Assembly: GCA_963763485.1 (NCBI GenBank)
Contig: CAVXOW010000009.1
Coordinates: 62,001 to 126,000, forward strand
Reading direction: 5' to 3'
DNA: 64,000 bases
Source of the DNA: CAWCKS01 sp963763485
Lineage (GTDB): Bacteria > Pseudomonadota > Alphaproteobacteria > Rhizobiales > Xanthobacteraceae
The position numbers and the translations under genes were made by a program. Below, piece after piece: positions 1 through 8,147 of the stretch. The notes under the pieces are model-generated. The model was not told where the DNA came from. It was given only the letters and a program-made list of their open reading frames with translations, and searched no databases. Numbering within the stretch: the first letter of the stretch is position 1; every line of letters starts with the position of its first letter.

Positions 1-684
1 CGCCGCGGCACCGACGTGATGATGGCCGGCAAGATCGCGATGGTCGCGGGCTTCGGCGATGTCGGCAAAGGCTCGGCAGCGTCACTGCGCCAGGCCGGCT
101 GCCGCGTCATGGTCTCCGAGGTCGATCCGATCTGCGCGCTGCAGGCGGCGATGGAAGGCTACGAGGTCGTCACCATGGAAGAAGCAGCTCCGCGCGCCGA
201 CATCTTCGTCACCGCGACCGGCAACAAGGACGTCATCACCATCGATCACATGCGCGCGATGAAGCATCGCGCCATCGTCTGCAACATCGGCCACTTCGAC
301 AACGAGATCCAGGTCGCGCACCTGAAGAACCTGAAGTGGCACAACGTCAAGCCGCAGGTCGACGAGATCGAATTCGCCGACGGCAAGCGCATGATCCTGT
401 TGTCGGAGGGGCGGCTGGTGAATCTCGGCAACGCCATGGGCCATCCGAGCTTCGTGATGTCGGCCTCGTTCACCAACCAGACGCTGGCGCAGATCGAGCT
501 CTACACCAATCCCGGCAGGTACAAGAAAGAGGTCTATACGCTGCCGAAGCAGCTCGACGAGAAGGTCGCCCGGCTGCACCTCGAGAAGATCGGCGTGAAG
601 CTGACAAAACTCCGCCCCGACCAGGCCGAATACATCGGCGTTTCCGAGCAGGGGCCGTACAAGAGCGATCACTACCGCTACTGA
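1..684 (+). CDS. ahcY: Adenosylhomocysteinase, C-terminal part (5' end outside window)
   Basis: The reading frame is open from base 1, so only the C-terminal 227 residues are present. It hydrolyses S-adenosylhomocysteine to adenosine and homocysteine in the cytosol, keeping the methylation cycle running. The NAD-binding Rossmann loop reads GFGDVGKG near residue 18 of the visible part. It is followed by the family segments TATGNKD, CNIGHFDNEI and GRLVNLGNAMGHPSFVMS. The chain ends in the family-typical C-terminus KSDHYRY, which confirms the stop. A strong hairpin terminator follows. Confidence 0.98.
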   Translation, partial: RRGTDVMMAGKIAMVAGFGDVGKGSAASLRQAGCRVMVSEVDPICALQAAMEGYEVVTMEEAAPRADIFVTATGNKDVITIDHMRAMKHRAIVCNIGHFDNEIQVAHLKNLKWHNVKPQVDEIEFADGKRMILLSEGRLVNLGNAMGHPSFVMSASFTNQTLAQIELYTNPGRYKKEVYTLPKQLDEKVARLHLEKIGVKLTKLRPDQAEYIGVSEQGPYKSDHYRY

Positions 685-706
685 GATTTTTGTCCGGTGT
701 TACGGC

Positions 707-741
707 AAGGGGCCTTCGTTCGAAGGCCCCTTGTTTGTTTT
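707..741 (+). terminator. Rho-independent terminator after ahcY
   Basis: A perfect 12-bp inverted repeat (707-718 and 721-732, core AAGGGGCC/GGCCCCTT) is followed by a T-rich tail starting at 734. It lies 23 bases after the ahcY stop. It also lies just beyond the stop of the convergent small gene at 747, so it may serve both directions. Confidence 0.9.
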
Positions 742-746
742 CGCGG

Positions 747-950
747 CTATTTCTGGATGCCGCAGGTATTGGTGTTCTTGCAGGAACTGCCGAGCCCGCT
801 GTCGATCTGGCAGGGGTTGCAGAATTTCGGGCGGCTACCGGTCGCCGTCACGCAGTGGGGCGTTCCGACCTTGCAATTGGCCGAAGCGGTGTCCACGGCG
901 AATGAGACAGCCGTCAATGCGAGCAGGATAATTGAGAGGGCCTTGGTCAT
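747..950 (-). CDS. Small secreted cysteine-rich protein
   Basis: This 67-residue protein has a clear Sec signal peptide: MTK, a hydrophobic stretch at residues 5-19 and a cleavage motif TASA before N25. The predicted mature part is only about 43 residues and carries all six cysteines (26, 33, 44, 47, 57, 63), enough for three disulfides. The start was chosen because a good ribosome binding site (AAGGGAGAC) lies just upstream of the ATG. The frame stays open further upstream, but without a start signal. I do not recognise a named family. An exported periplasmic or extracellular micro-protein is the most that can be said. Confidence 0.7.
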   Translation of the reverse strand: MTKALSIILLALTAVSFAVDTASANCKVGTPHCVTATGSRPKFCNPCQIDSGLGSSCKNTNTCGIQK

Positions 951-1262
951 TGTTGTCTCCCTTGAGATGCGGTCCTTCGGATGAAGGGTGACACTGCCGT
1001 ACAATGACGAGGCGGGTTCCTCAGTGCTTGCGGTCACGCTAAGCGCAATCCGGTCAGCCGACCACGTTGGGCCCGGTTGCTGCCCCTGAGCGTTCTGCGG
1101 AAGGTTTCGGCGAAGGCGCTGGAGGTGGCCGGAAATCGCGTTGCTCTGCCGAACCGGCCAAATGCGAGTTGCAAAACCTGGGGCCCCTGCCATTTAGGGA
1201 ACCGGAACCAGCATCATGTGCAAACAGGGGGACCATGCCCGACAGCGGGCAAGGCTCTAACG
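951..1262. other. Intergenic region, no gene seen
   Basis: These 312 bases separate the divergent small secreted protein and the monooxygenase. They should hold both promoters. Frames are open here on both strands because of the GC content, but none has a convincing start or recognisable product. No hairpin or operator stands out. Confidence 0.5.
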
Positions 1263-2759
1263 ATGGCGGCAGAGCATTTTGACGTGCTGATCGTGGGCGC
1301 CGGCCTGTCCGGCATCGGCGCGGGCTATCACCTGCAAAAAAAATCCCCGGGCAAATCCTACACGATCCTGGAAGGCCGCGACTGTATTGGCGGCACCTGG
1401 GACCTGTTCCGCTATCCCGGCATCCGCTCCGACAGCGACATGTTTACGCTCGGTTATTCGTTCAAGCCGTGGACCGAGCCGAAGGCGATTGCCGATGGCC
1501 CGCTGATCCTGAACTATGTGCGGCAGACCGCGGTGGAGAACGGCATCGACAGGAAGATCCGCTTCAACCACGGCGTGGTGAAGGCGTCGTGGTCGTCTGC
1601 GGACGCAACGTGGACGGTCGAAGCCGAGCGTGGCCCGACGAAGGAGCTCGTGAGCTTCACCTGCAATTTCCTGTTCATGTGCTCGGGCTACTACAAGTAC
1701 GAGAACGGCTACCTGCCGGAGTTCAAGGGCTACGACACCTTCAAGGGCCAGATCGTTCATCCGCAGAAGTGGCCCGAGAAGCTCGACTATGCGGGCAAGC
1801 GCGTCGTCGTGATCGGCTCGGGCGCCACCGCCGTGACGCTGGTGCCGGAGATGGCGAAGACCGCAGCCCATGTGACCATGCTGCAGCGCTCGCCGACCTA
1901 CGTGGTGTCGCGCCCGGCGCAGGACGCCGCCGCCAACAAACTGCGCGAACGGTTCGGACCGGGGCTCGCCTATCATGCGATCCGCTGGCGCAATGTGCTG
2001 TTCGGCATGTACTTCTTCCGGATGTGTCGCCGCGCGCCGGAGAAGGCAAAGAACCTGATCCTGTCGGGCGTGCGCGCCGCGCTCGGCCCCGACTACGACG
2101 TGAGCACGCATTTCACGCCGCGCTACAATCCGTGGCAGCAGCGGCTGTGCCTGATACCGGACGGCGATCTCTTCAAGTCGATCAAGGAGGGCCGCGCCTC
2201 GGTCGTCACCAACACCATCGACAGCTTCACCGAGAAGGGCATCCGGCTCGTCGACGGCACCGAGCTTGAAGCCGACATCATCGTCACGGCGACGGGTCTT
2301 GTGCTGCAGGTGCTGGGCGGCATGCAGGTTGCAGTCGATGGCACCGCGGTCGATTTCGCCCGCCTGCTGAACTACAAGGGCATGATGTATTCGAACGTGC
2401 CAAATCTGGCGTCGGCGTTCGGCTACACCAATGCGTCCTGGACGCTGAAGTGCGACCTGACCTGCGAATATGTCTGCCGCCTGCTCAACTACATGGACAA
2501 GAACGGCTACGCGTCGTGCACGCCGCGCAACACCGATCCGTCCGTCATGGAGGAGCCGTGGCTCGATTTCACCTCGGGCTACGTGCAGCGCGCGATTGCC
2601 AACATGCCGAAGCAAGGCTCGAAGCGGCCGTGGAAGCTCTATCAGAACTACGCGCTCGACATCGTGACGTTGCGCTACGGCCGCGTCGACGACGGCGTCA
2701 TGGAGTTTGGCAAGGCGCCGGGAGCGACCACGTCAGCGCCGAAGAAAATCGCGGCCTGA
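1263..2759 (+). CDS. Flavin-containing monooxygenase, Baeyer-Villiger type
   Basis: The 498-residue flavoprotein should use FAD and NADPH to insert oxygen into ketones or to oxygenate soft heteroatoms. The N-terminal FAD-binding motif is GAGLSG (residues 12-17) and is followed by the conserved GGTW segment. The Baeyer-Villiger fingerprint FxGxxxHxxxWP is present as FKGQIVHPQKWP. A second dinucleotide-binding loop, VVVIGSGATAV, should bind NADPH. The start at MAAEHFDV matches the usual position just before the first Rossmann strand; the open frame reaches further upstream, to 1077. The substrate cannot be told from sequence. It stands alone, with no obvious operon partner. Confidence 0.9.
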   Translation: MAAEHFDVLIVGAGLSGIGAGYHLQKKSPGKSYTILEGRDCIGGTWDLFRYPGIRSDSDMFTLGYSFKPWTEPKAIADGPLILNYVRQTAVENGIDRKIRFNHGVVKASWSSADATWTVEAERGPTKELVSFTCNFLFMCSGYYKYENGYLPEFKGYDTFKGQIVHPQKWPEKLDYAGKRVVVIGSGATAVTLVPEMAKTAAHVTMLQRSPTYVVSRPAQDAAANKLRERFGPGLAYHAIRWRNVLFGMYFFRMCRRAPEKAKNLILSGVRAALGPDYDVSTHFTPRYNPWQQRLCLIPDGDLFKSIKEGRASVVTNTIDSFTEKGIRLVDGTELEADIIVTATGLVLQVLGGMQVAVDGTAVDFARLLNYKGMMYSNVPNLASAFGYTNASWTLKCDLTCEYVCRLLNYMDKNGYASCTPRNTDPSVMEEPWLDFTSGYVQRAIANMPKQGSKRPWKLYQNYALDIVTLRYGRVDDGVMEFGKAPGATTSAPKKIAA

Positions 2760-2783
2760 AAAGAGCGCGGCCAATTCCAACAT

Positions 2784-2866
2784 CGTCATTGCGAGCGCAA
2801 GCGAAGCAATCCAGGGCGACACGGCAAGACCTGGATTGCTTCGGCGCTACGCGCCTCGCAATGACG
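2784..2866. repeat. Dispersed palindromic repeat, Bradyrhizobium type
   Basis: The element opens with CGTCATTGCGAGCGC and closes with the near reverse complement GCGCCTCGCAATGACG. Inner arms GAAGCAATCCAG and CTGGATTGCTTC also pair. The whole 83 bases can fold into a long hairpin. It sits just after the monooxygenase stop. Similar CGTCATTGCGAGC elements are common between genes in Bradyrhizobium and relatives. The bases from 2867 to 3070 contain no gene or signal that I can support. Confidence 0.8.
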
Positions 2867-3070
2867 TGAATATTTCACGCGCGTTGCAGCTCCATTTCAG
2901 CACTGTTTCGTCGCGCCGCTCCTGCGCAATTCGTTCCGTGACGGTGATCACATCCTCGTGGTTTTAAATGAACCACTCTGCCGCCTGCTCGATCCAACCG
3001 TATATCGACCATGGAACCGGCAGAGTTGAGCTGACGTTGTCGCTTCGAGGAACTGGGGATGGAGGAGACC

Positions 3071-3163
3071 ATGCTGTTATTCTTCTACATGCCGTTGATT
3101 ATCGCGAGCGCGATGTTGAAGCCGCCCGTCGAGCGCAAGCCGGTCAAGACTGAGGAGGACTGA
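3071..3163 (+). CDS. Tiny hydrophobic protein (30 residues)
   Basis: A 30-residue frame begins MLLFFYMPLIIASAML, one short membrane segment, and ends in a charged tail (EERK-like, KTEED). A strong ribosome binding site GGAGGAG sits five bases before the ATG. The stop TGA lies one base before the ATG of the next gene, and the GAGGAGGAC in its last codons doubles as that gene's ribosome binding site. This is good evidence for a translated, coupled pair. No family is recognised. Confidence 0.55.
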   Translation: MLLFFYMPLIIASAMLKPPVERKPVKTEED

Positions 3164-3164
3164 C

Positions 3165-3374
3165 ATGCGCGTGTTTTCAAAATCCGAGCGTTATCGCCGC
3201 CTCGCGCTGCGCGAGACCAACAAGGCCATCATCGGCCTGTTCCACCGGCTCGCCGACGAAGCCGAGCGCCGTGAGCGCGCCAGGATGCAGCGCCGGCAGG
3301 GGCCGGCGACCATCGTGTCATTGGCGCTGTGGCTCGCCCAGCGTCAAAACGCCGTGAGCTTTGCGGCTCAGTAG
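3165..3374 (+). CDS. Small basic hypothetical protein
   Basis: The 69-residue protein is rich in arginine, with a predicted amphipathic helix (residues 16-45, ending in ADEAERRERARMQRRQ). A short hydrophobic stretch, ATIVSLALWLA, follows near the C-terminus. Its ribosome binding site lies inside the end of the preceding 30-residue gene, so the two are translationally coupled. No function can be assigned. The charged helix plus hydrophobic tail suggests a small peripheral or membrane-anchored protein. Confidence 0.55.
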   Translation: MRVFSKSERYRRLALRETNKAIIGLFHRLADEAERRERARMQRRQGPATIVSLALWLAQRQNAVSFAAQ

Positions 3375-3488
3375 TCTCGGCTGCCTCGATAAGTACGGCG
3401 ATCTGCCGATCCGCGGCGAATCGAATTCAAGAAGCGTTCGCGCGCGACAACTTCGCGCTGGCCGCGGGAATAGCCTCCGCCTACACTT

Positions 3489-3504
3489 GTTCAAGCGTTT
3501 GAAC
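3489..3504. promoter_or_regulatory. Candidate repressor operator upstream of the iorAB-like pair
   Basis: GTTCAAGCGTTTGAAC has perfect 6-bp inverted arms (GTTCAA and TTGAAC) around a 4-bp spacer, 50 bases before the start of the 2Fe-2S subunit gene. The size and symmetry fit a TetR- or MarR-type dimer site. No regulator gene lies next to it, so the call rests on symmetry and position only. Confidence 0.4.
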
Positions 3505-3554
3505 GCTCCGCCTGATCGGAGCGATCATGCGCAATCAAGAACAAGGAGGCGACG

Positions 3555-4019
3555 ATGGCCGTCTATCCTTTGCATGTGAACAGCCGCGAACTGTCCGTTC
3601 AATCCGACGATCCCGACAAGCCGCTGCTCTATGTGCTCCGTGACCTCGGGCTCGGCGGAACCAGGTTCGGCTGCGGCCTTGGCCAGTGCGGCGCCTGCAC
3701 AGTGCTGGTCGACGGCCAGTCGGTCCGCTCCTGTCTGACCGCTATTTCCGATGCGAAGGGCAAGGCGGTGACCACCATTGAGGGGCTGGGCACACCCGAC
3801 AAGCCATCGGTGCTGCAGGCCGCCTTCATCGCCGAGAGCGTGCCGCAATGCGGATACTGCACCTCAGGCATGATCATGACCTCGGCCAGCCTGCTCGCGC
3901 GAACGCCGAAACCAACCGAAACGCAGGTGCGCGACGAGCTCGACGGCAACCTGTGCCGCTGTGGTTCGCACGACCGCGTCGTGCGCGCCGTGCTCCGCGC
4001 CGCATCGCAGGGAGGCTGA
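3555..4019 (+). CDS. iorA: Molybdenum hydroxylase 2Fe-2S subunit, isoquinoline 1-oxidoreductase alpha type
   Basis: The 154-residue protein is the small iron-sulfur subunit that passes electrons from the molybdenum centre of the large subunit. It has both expected clusters. The plant-ferredoxin type uses C40, C45, C48 and C60 (CGLGQCGAC then SC). The C-terminal four-helix cluster uses C99, C102, C134 and C136 (CGYC then LCRC). The ribosome binding site AAGGAGG lies upstream of the ATG. The large-subunit gene starts one base after the stop, so the two are one operon. The true substrate is unknown; the subgroup includes isoquinoline and aldehyde oxidoreductases. Confidence 0.9.
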   Translation: MAVYPLHVNSRELSVQSDDPDKPLLYVLRDLGLGGTRFGCGLGQCGACTVLVDGQSVRSCLTAISDAKGKAVTTIEGLGTPDKPSVLQAAFIAESVPQCGYCTSGMIMTSASLLARTPKPTETQVRDELDGNLCRCGSHDRVVRAVLRAASQGG

Positions 4020-4020
4020 C

Positions 4021-6249
4021 ATGAACGCCCCCTTCAATGCGTCCGAGGTTTCGCGTCGCGCGCTGCTCAAAGGCGGCGCGCTGACCATTGCATTCGCGAT
4101 GTCAGGCACGACTGCGGCGCTGCTCGATGGCGCAGCCGCACAAGGCGCGCCCGTCCGTAACCTCGATCCGAACAGCGTCGATGCGTTCTTCAGCATCGGC
4201 GTGGACGGCCGCATCACGCTTTACTGCGGCAAGGTCGATCTCGGCACCGGCCTGCGCGCTGCGATCCCCCAGATGGCGGCCGAAGAGCTTGGCGTTGATC
4301 CCGATCAGATCGACCTTGTCACCGGCGACACCGCATTGACGCCGGATCAGGGTGCAACCGCGGGCTCGACCGGTATCGCGCGCGGCGGCGTGCAAATCCG
4401 CCGCGCGGCTGCCACCGCGCGTCAGGCGCTGCTTGGCCTCGCTGCCAAGAGATTCAACATCGCTCCCTCCGATCTGGAGATCGAGCGCGGCAGCGTCCGC
4501 CCGAACGGCGGCGTTGGCGCGAGCTTTGCCGAGCTGCTGGCCGGACAAGAGCTTGACCTCAAGATCGATCCCAAGGCGCCGCTAAAGGATCCGGCGGCCT
4601 ATCGGCTGGTTGGCAAACCGCTGCCGCGACCCGATGTCCCCGCGAAATGCACCGGCACGTTCCCCTACGTCCACAACTTCACACTGCCGGGCATGCTGCA
4701 TGGCCGGACCGTCCGGCCACCGGCGATCGGCGCCACCCTGGTGTCCGTCGACGAGTCCGGACTGAAGGATTTGAAGGGTGTCCGGGTCGTGCGCATAAAA
4801 GATTTTCTCGGCGTCGTCGCCGGGGACGAATGGACCTGCATCCGCGCACAGCGCGCGCTGAAAGCGCAGTGGAGCGAGTGGAGCGGACTTCCGGAGCAAG
4901 GGCATCTCGCCGACGTGGTCCGGGACATGGAGATTTCGCACGTCGAAGCACTGCCGCCGAAGGCGGCGGCGGTCGCCGCCGCTGCGGGCGCGAAATCGTT
5001 GAAGGCGACGTACTTCTGGCCGATGCAGAGCCACGCGTCGCTCGGGCCGTCCTGCGCGGTCGCCGACGTCCGTGACGGCGAGGCGACGGTGTGGACCGCG
5101 TCGCAGGCGACGCATCGCTTCGCCGAGGTGTTCGCAAGAATGCTCGGCATACCGCAGGGCAAGGTGCGCATGATCTACATGGACGGCGCCGGATGCTACG
5201 GCATGAACGGCCATGACGACGCCGCGGCTGATGCCGCGCTGCTGTCGCGCGCGGTCGGCAAGCCGGTGCGCGTGCAGTGGATGCGCGAGGACGAGCACGG
5301 CTGGGACCCGAAGGGTCCGCCGCAGCTTCTGGACCTCTCCGGCACGGTCAATCCTGACGGCAAGATCGTCGAGTGGCGCGTCGACATGTGGGTGCCGGAG
5401 GCGACCCGCGGACTGCCGAACGTGCCGCTGCTGGCGCCGGTCGCCGCCGGCATTGCGCAGACGCCCGGCCTGTCGACCGGCCTGCTGACACAGAACGCCG
5501 AGACCAGCTACGACGCGCCGGGAGCTGTCACCATTCACTGGCTGAAGGAGGCCCCTTTGCGGCCCTCGAACATCCGCGCGCCGGGCAAGGTTGCCAACAG
5601 CCTCGCGGTCGAGGGCTTTGTCGACGAGCTGGCGGCGGCGGCAGGACTTGATGCCCTCGACATGCGCTTGCGCAGTCTGTCCGATCCGCGCGGCGTTGAA
5701 GTGCTGAAGCGGACTGCTGCAATGATGAATTGGCAGGCGCGGCCGTCACCGGCGCCGGCCGCTCGCGGCACAGTCGCGCGTGGCCGCGGCATCGCTTACG
5801 TCCACTACAAGCAACAGGAAAACTATGTCGCAATGGGCATGGAGGTCGCCGTCGATCGCACGAGCGGCAAGGTCACCGTCGAGCGCGTGGTCTGCGCCCA
5901 TGACTGCGGCCAGATGATCAACCCCGATGGCGTCAAGGCACAGGTCGAAGGCTGCATCATCCAGACGCTGAGCCGTGCGCTCTATGAAGAGGTGAAGTTC
6001 GACAAGTCGTGTGTCACCTCGACCGACTGGCTGAGCTATCCGATCATGCGCTTCAAGGACGTGCCGAAGCTCGAGATCGCGCTGATCGACCGGCCGACCG
6101 AGCAGCCGCTTGGTGCGGGTGAGGCGGCTTCGGCACCGGTCGCCGCGGCATTGGCCAACGCGATCTTTGATGCGACCGGTGCGCGGGTCCGCACCGCGCC
6201 GTTCACTCCGGAGCGGGTGAAGGCCGCGCTGAGCAGCCGGCAAAGCTGA
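4021..6249 (+). CDS. iorB: Molybdenum hydroxylase large subunit, isoquinoline 1-oxidoreductase beta type
   Basis: The 742-residue protein carries the molybdopterin centre. It starts with a Tat signal (SRRALLKGGALTIAFAMS), cleaved probably near residue 41, so the enzyme should be exported folded to the periplasm with its iron-sulfur partner. This layout is typical of the IorB group and unlike cytosolic xanthine dehydrogenase. Conserved pieces include GKVDLGTG near the start, the GCYGMNGHDDAAADAALL segment and a GAGEAAS segment near the C-terminus that should hold the catalytic glutamate. The start ATG follows the iorA stop by one base. Electron transfer to a periplasmic cytochrome c is likely for this class, but none is encoded next door. 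Confidence 0.88.
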   Translation: MNAPFNASEVSRRALLKGGALTIAFAMSGTTAALLDGAAAQGAPVRNLDPNSVDAFFSIGVDGRITLYCGKVDLGTGLRAAIPQMAAEELGVDPDQIDLVTGDTALTPDQGATAGSTGIARGGVQIRRAAATARQALLGLAAKRFNIAPSDLEIERGSVRPNGGVGASFAELLAGQELDLKIDPKAPLKDPAAYRLVGKPLPRPDVPAKCTGTFPYVHNFTLPGMLHGRTVRPPAIGATLVSVDESGLKDLKGVRVVRIKDFLGVVAGDEWTCIRAQRALKAQWSEWSGLPEQGHLADVVRDMEISHVEALPPKAAAVAAAAGAKSLKATYFWPMQSHASLGPSCAVADVRDGEATVWTASQATHRFAEVFARMLGIPQGKVRMIYMDGAGCYGMNGHDDAAADAALLSRAVGKPVRVQWMREDEHGWDPKGPPQLLDLSGTVNPDGKIVEWRVDMWVPEATRGLPNVPLLAPVAAGIAQTPGLSTGLLTQNAETSYDAPGAVTIHWLKEAPLRPSNIRAPGKVANSLAVEGFVDELAAAAGLDALDMRLRSLSDPRGVEVLKRTAAMMNWQARPSPAPAARGTVARGRGIAYVHYKQQENYVAMGMEVAVDRTSGKVTVERVVCAHDCGQMINPDGVKAQVEGCIIQTLSRALYEEVKFDKSCVTSTDWLSYPIMRFKDVPKLEIALIDRPTEQPLGAGEAASAPVAAALANAIFDATGARVRTAPFTPERVKAALSSRQS

Positions 6250-6439
6250 CGGCGCAGGTCCCGCGACGAGTGCATTACCGATTGTGACCGGACGGGGCGC
6301 CGTCATCACACGGCGGCCGTGGCATTGTGTCCGAATTACATGCCGCAAGCTGCGCGGCAGCTAAATTCAATGTAACTTGACCCCGACATCGAAATGGACT
6401 GATTGCGTCAGACGAATTTTTCGGGTGCCGGGGCTGAAG

Positions 6440-6799
6440 GTGAATATTGTTGTTCGATTGCTGGCGGTCGGGCTCGGCCTCGCGCTATGCGGCTGTTCGA
6501 TCACCGATAGCATCTTCCCGGACCCGGAGCCGGTTCACGCGGATTTCGAGGACACCATCGCCCAGATCAGGAAAATCTATCCGGACCTGAAACTGCCGGG
6601 CAATCCGGAGATATCCGACGTGCATCGCAATCGCTCGGCGTCGCTCGGCGACTGGGTCTTGTGCCTGCGCAACGATGTGCTGGACAAGCGCCAGTACTAT
6701 ACGATGTTGTTCCACAACAAGAAGATCGCCGACTACCGGCTCTCGGTGCTCAGCGACGGCTGCGAGGCAGAAGCTTTTGCGCCGCTGCCGCAGCACTGA
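6440..6799 (+). CDS. Putative lipoprotein of unknown function
   Basis: The chain has a lipoprotein signal, MNIVVRLLAVGLGLALCGC, with lipobox LCGC and the lipidated cysteine at residue 19 from the chosen GTG start. The remaining 100 or so residues are hydrophilic, with a SLGDWVLCLRND motif and a second pair of cysteines. The start is uncertain. GTG at 6440 gives a normal-length signal peptide; GTG at 6425 or TTG at 6377 would add an unlikely charged leader. It is probably anchored in the inner or outer membrane facing the periplasm. No named family is recognised. Confidence 0.65.
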   Translation: MNIVVRLLAVGLGLALCGCSITDSIFPDPEPVHADFEDTIAQIRKIYPDLKLPGNPEISDVHRNRSASLGDWVLCLRNDVLDKRQYYTMLFHNKKIADYRLSVLSDGCEAEAFAPLPQH

Positions 6800-6854
6800 C
6801 GACTTGCTTTGGCGTGTTGTCTCGCGCGGGTGAAGTTGCGATAGTCGTCGGGTC

Positions 6855-8147
6855 ATGAGCACATCATCCCGCGACAATCTCGAGCGCGCGCTGGCGAAGA
6901 TCGCCGATCCGAACGGCGAGGGCGCGCGCGCCTGTCTCACCGTCTATGCCGACGCGGCGCGCGCCGCCGCCGATCAATCCGATGCCCGACGCGGGGCGGG
7001 CGCGACGCTTGGTCCCCTCGATGGCGTCGTCGTCACGATCAAGGATCTGTTCGATATCGCGGGTGAGGTGACGCGCGCCGGCTCAAAAGTGCTTGCGAAA
7101 CGCGGCAAGCCGGCGGCGTCGGATGCGCCTGTTGTAAAGCGTTTGCGCGACGCCGGCGCGGTGATCGTCGCCAAGACCAACATGACCGAGTTCGCCTATT
7201 CCGGCGTCGGCGCCAATCCGCACTTCGGCACGCCGGGCAATCCGGCCGACCGCCGGCGGATTCCCGGCGGCTCGTCGTCCGGCGCCGCGGTCGCCGCGGC
7301 CGACGGCATGTGCCGCATCTCGATCGGCACCGATACCGGCGGCTCGACGCGGATTCCGGCCGCGGTTTGCGGCATCGTCGGCTTCAAGCCGACCGCGAAG
7401 CGTATCCCGACCACCGGGGCTTTCCCGTTGTCGTTTTCGCTCGACTCGATCGGCCCGCTCGCGACCAGCGTCGCCGATTGCGCGCTTGCCGACGCCGTGA
7501 TGGCCGGCATTGCGCCGGAGCCGTTGGTATCGACATCGCTGTCCGGTGCCCGGCTCGGGCTCGTGAAAGGCCTCGTGCTGGAGAACGTCGACAATACGGT
7601 CGGTGCCGCCTTCGAGAAGGCAGTGGCGAAGCTCGGCGCGGCAAAGCGATCAGACGTCACGCTGGCGCCGCTGACGATGTTGGCCGACGTCAACGCAAAA
7701 GGCGGCATCGCGCCGCCGGAGGCGCACGCCATCCACCGCGACCTGCTGGCAGCCGATGCGGCAGGTCTCGACCCCAACGTCCGCCTGAGATTGCAGCGCG
7801 CCGCGAACATCAGCGCGGCGGATTACATCCTCAACATGCGTTCGCGTATTGCGGCGATTGCGGCGATGGACCGCGTGTTCGACGCGTTCGACGCGCTGGT
7901 GCTGCCGACCGCGCCGATCGTTGCGCCGACCATGAGCGAAGTGGCCGACCCCGACGACTTCGCACGGCGTAACATGCTCTTGCTGCGCAATACCGCGATC
8001 GCCAACTTCTTCGATCTGTGCGCGATCTCGTTGCCGATCCGGCTCGGCAACTCGTTGCCGTGCGGGCTGATGCTGTTCGGCCGCCACGGCAGCGACCGCA
8101 AGCTGTTCCAGCTTGCAGCGGCGGTCGAACAGGCGATCGCTGCCTAG
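6855..8147 (+). CDS. Amidase, amidase-signature family
   Basis: The 430-residue hydrolase has the full Ser-cisSer-Lys triad: K63 in VTIKDLFD, S140 in PGGSSSG and nucleophile S164 in GTDTGGSTR. It should cleave a carboxylic amide in the cytosol. The family also includes GatA, but no gatB or gatC is nearby and the sequence lacks GatA-specific context, so a catabolic or detoxifying amidase is more likely. Its TAG stop shares bases with the stop of the convergent FAH-family gene, so transcription from the two sides must collide or end within them. Confidence 0.88.
   Translation: MSTSSRDNLERALAKIADPNGEGARACLTVYADAARAAADQSDARRGAGATLGPLDGVVVTIKDLFDIAGEVTRAGSKVLAKRGKPAASDAPVVKRLRDAGAVIVAKTNMTEFAYSGVGANPHFGTPGNPADRRRIPGGSSSGAAVAAADGMCRISIGTDTGGSTRIPAAVCGIVGFKPTAKRIPTTGAFPLSFSLDSIGPLATSVADCALADAVMAGIAPEPLVSTSLSGARLGLVKGLVLENVDNTVGAAFEKAVAKLGAAKRSDVTLAPLTMLADVNAKGGIAPPEAHAIHRDLLAADAAGLDPNVRLRLQRAANISAADYILNMRSRIAAIAAMDRVFDAFDALVLPTAPIVAPTMSEVADPDDFARRNMLLLRNTAIANFFDLCAISLPIRLGNSLPCGLMLFGRHGSDRKLFQLAAAVEQAIAA

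Noticed and set aside
1257..2615. Long open frame on the minus strand opposite the monooxygenase
   Set aside because: It mirrors the GC-rich third positions of the real gene, has no ribosome signal and no recognisable domain.
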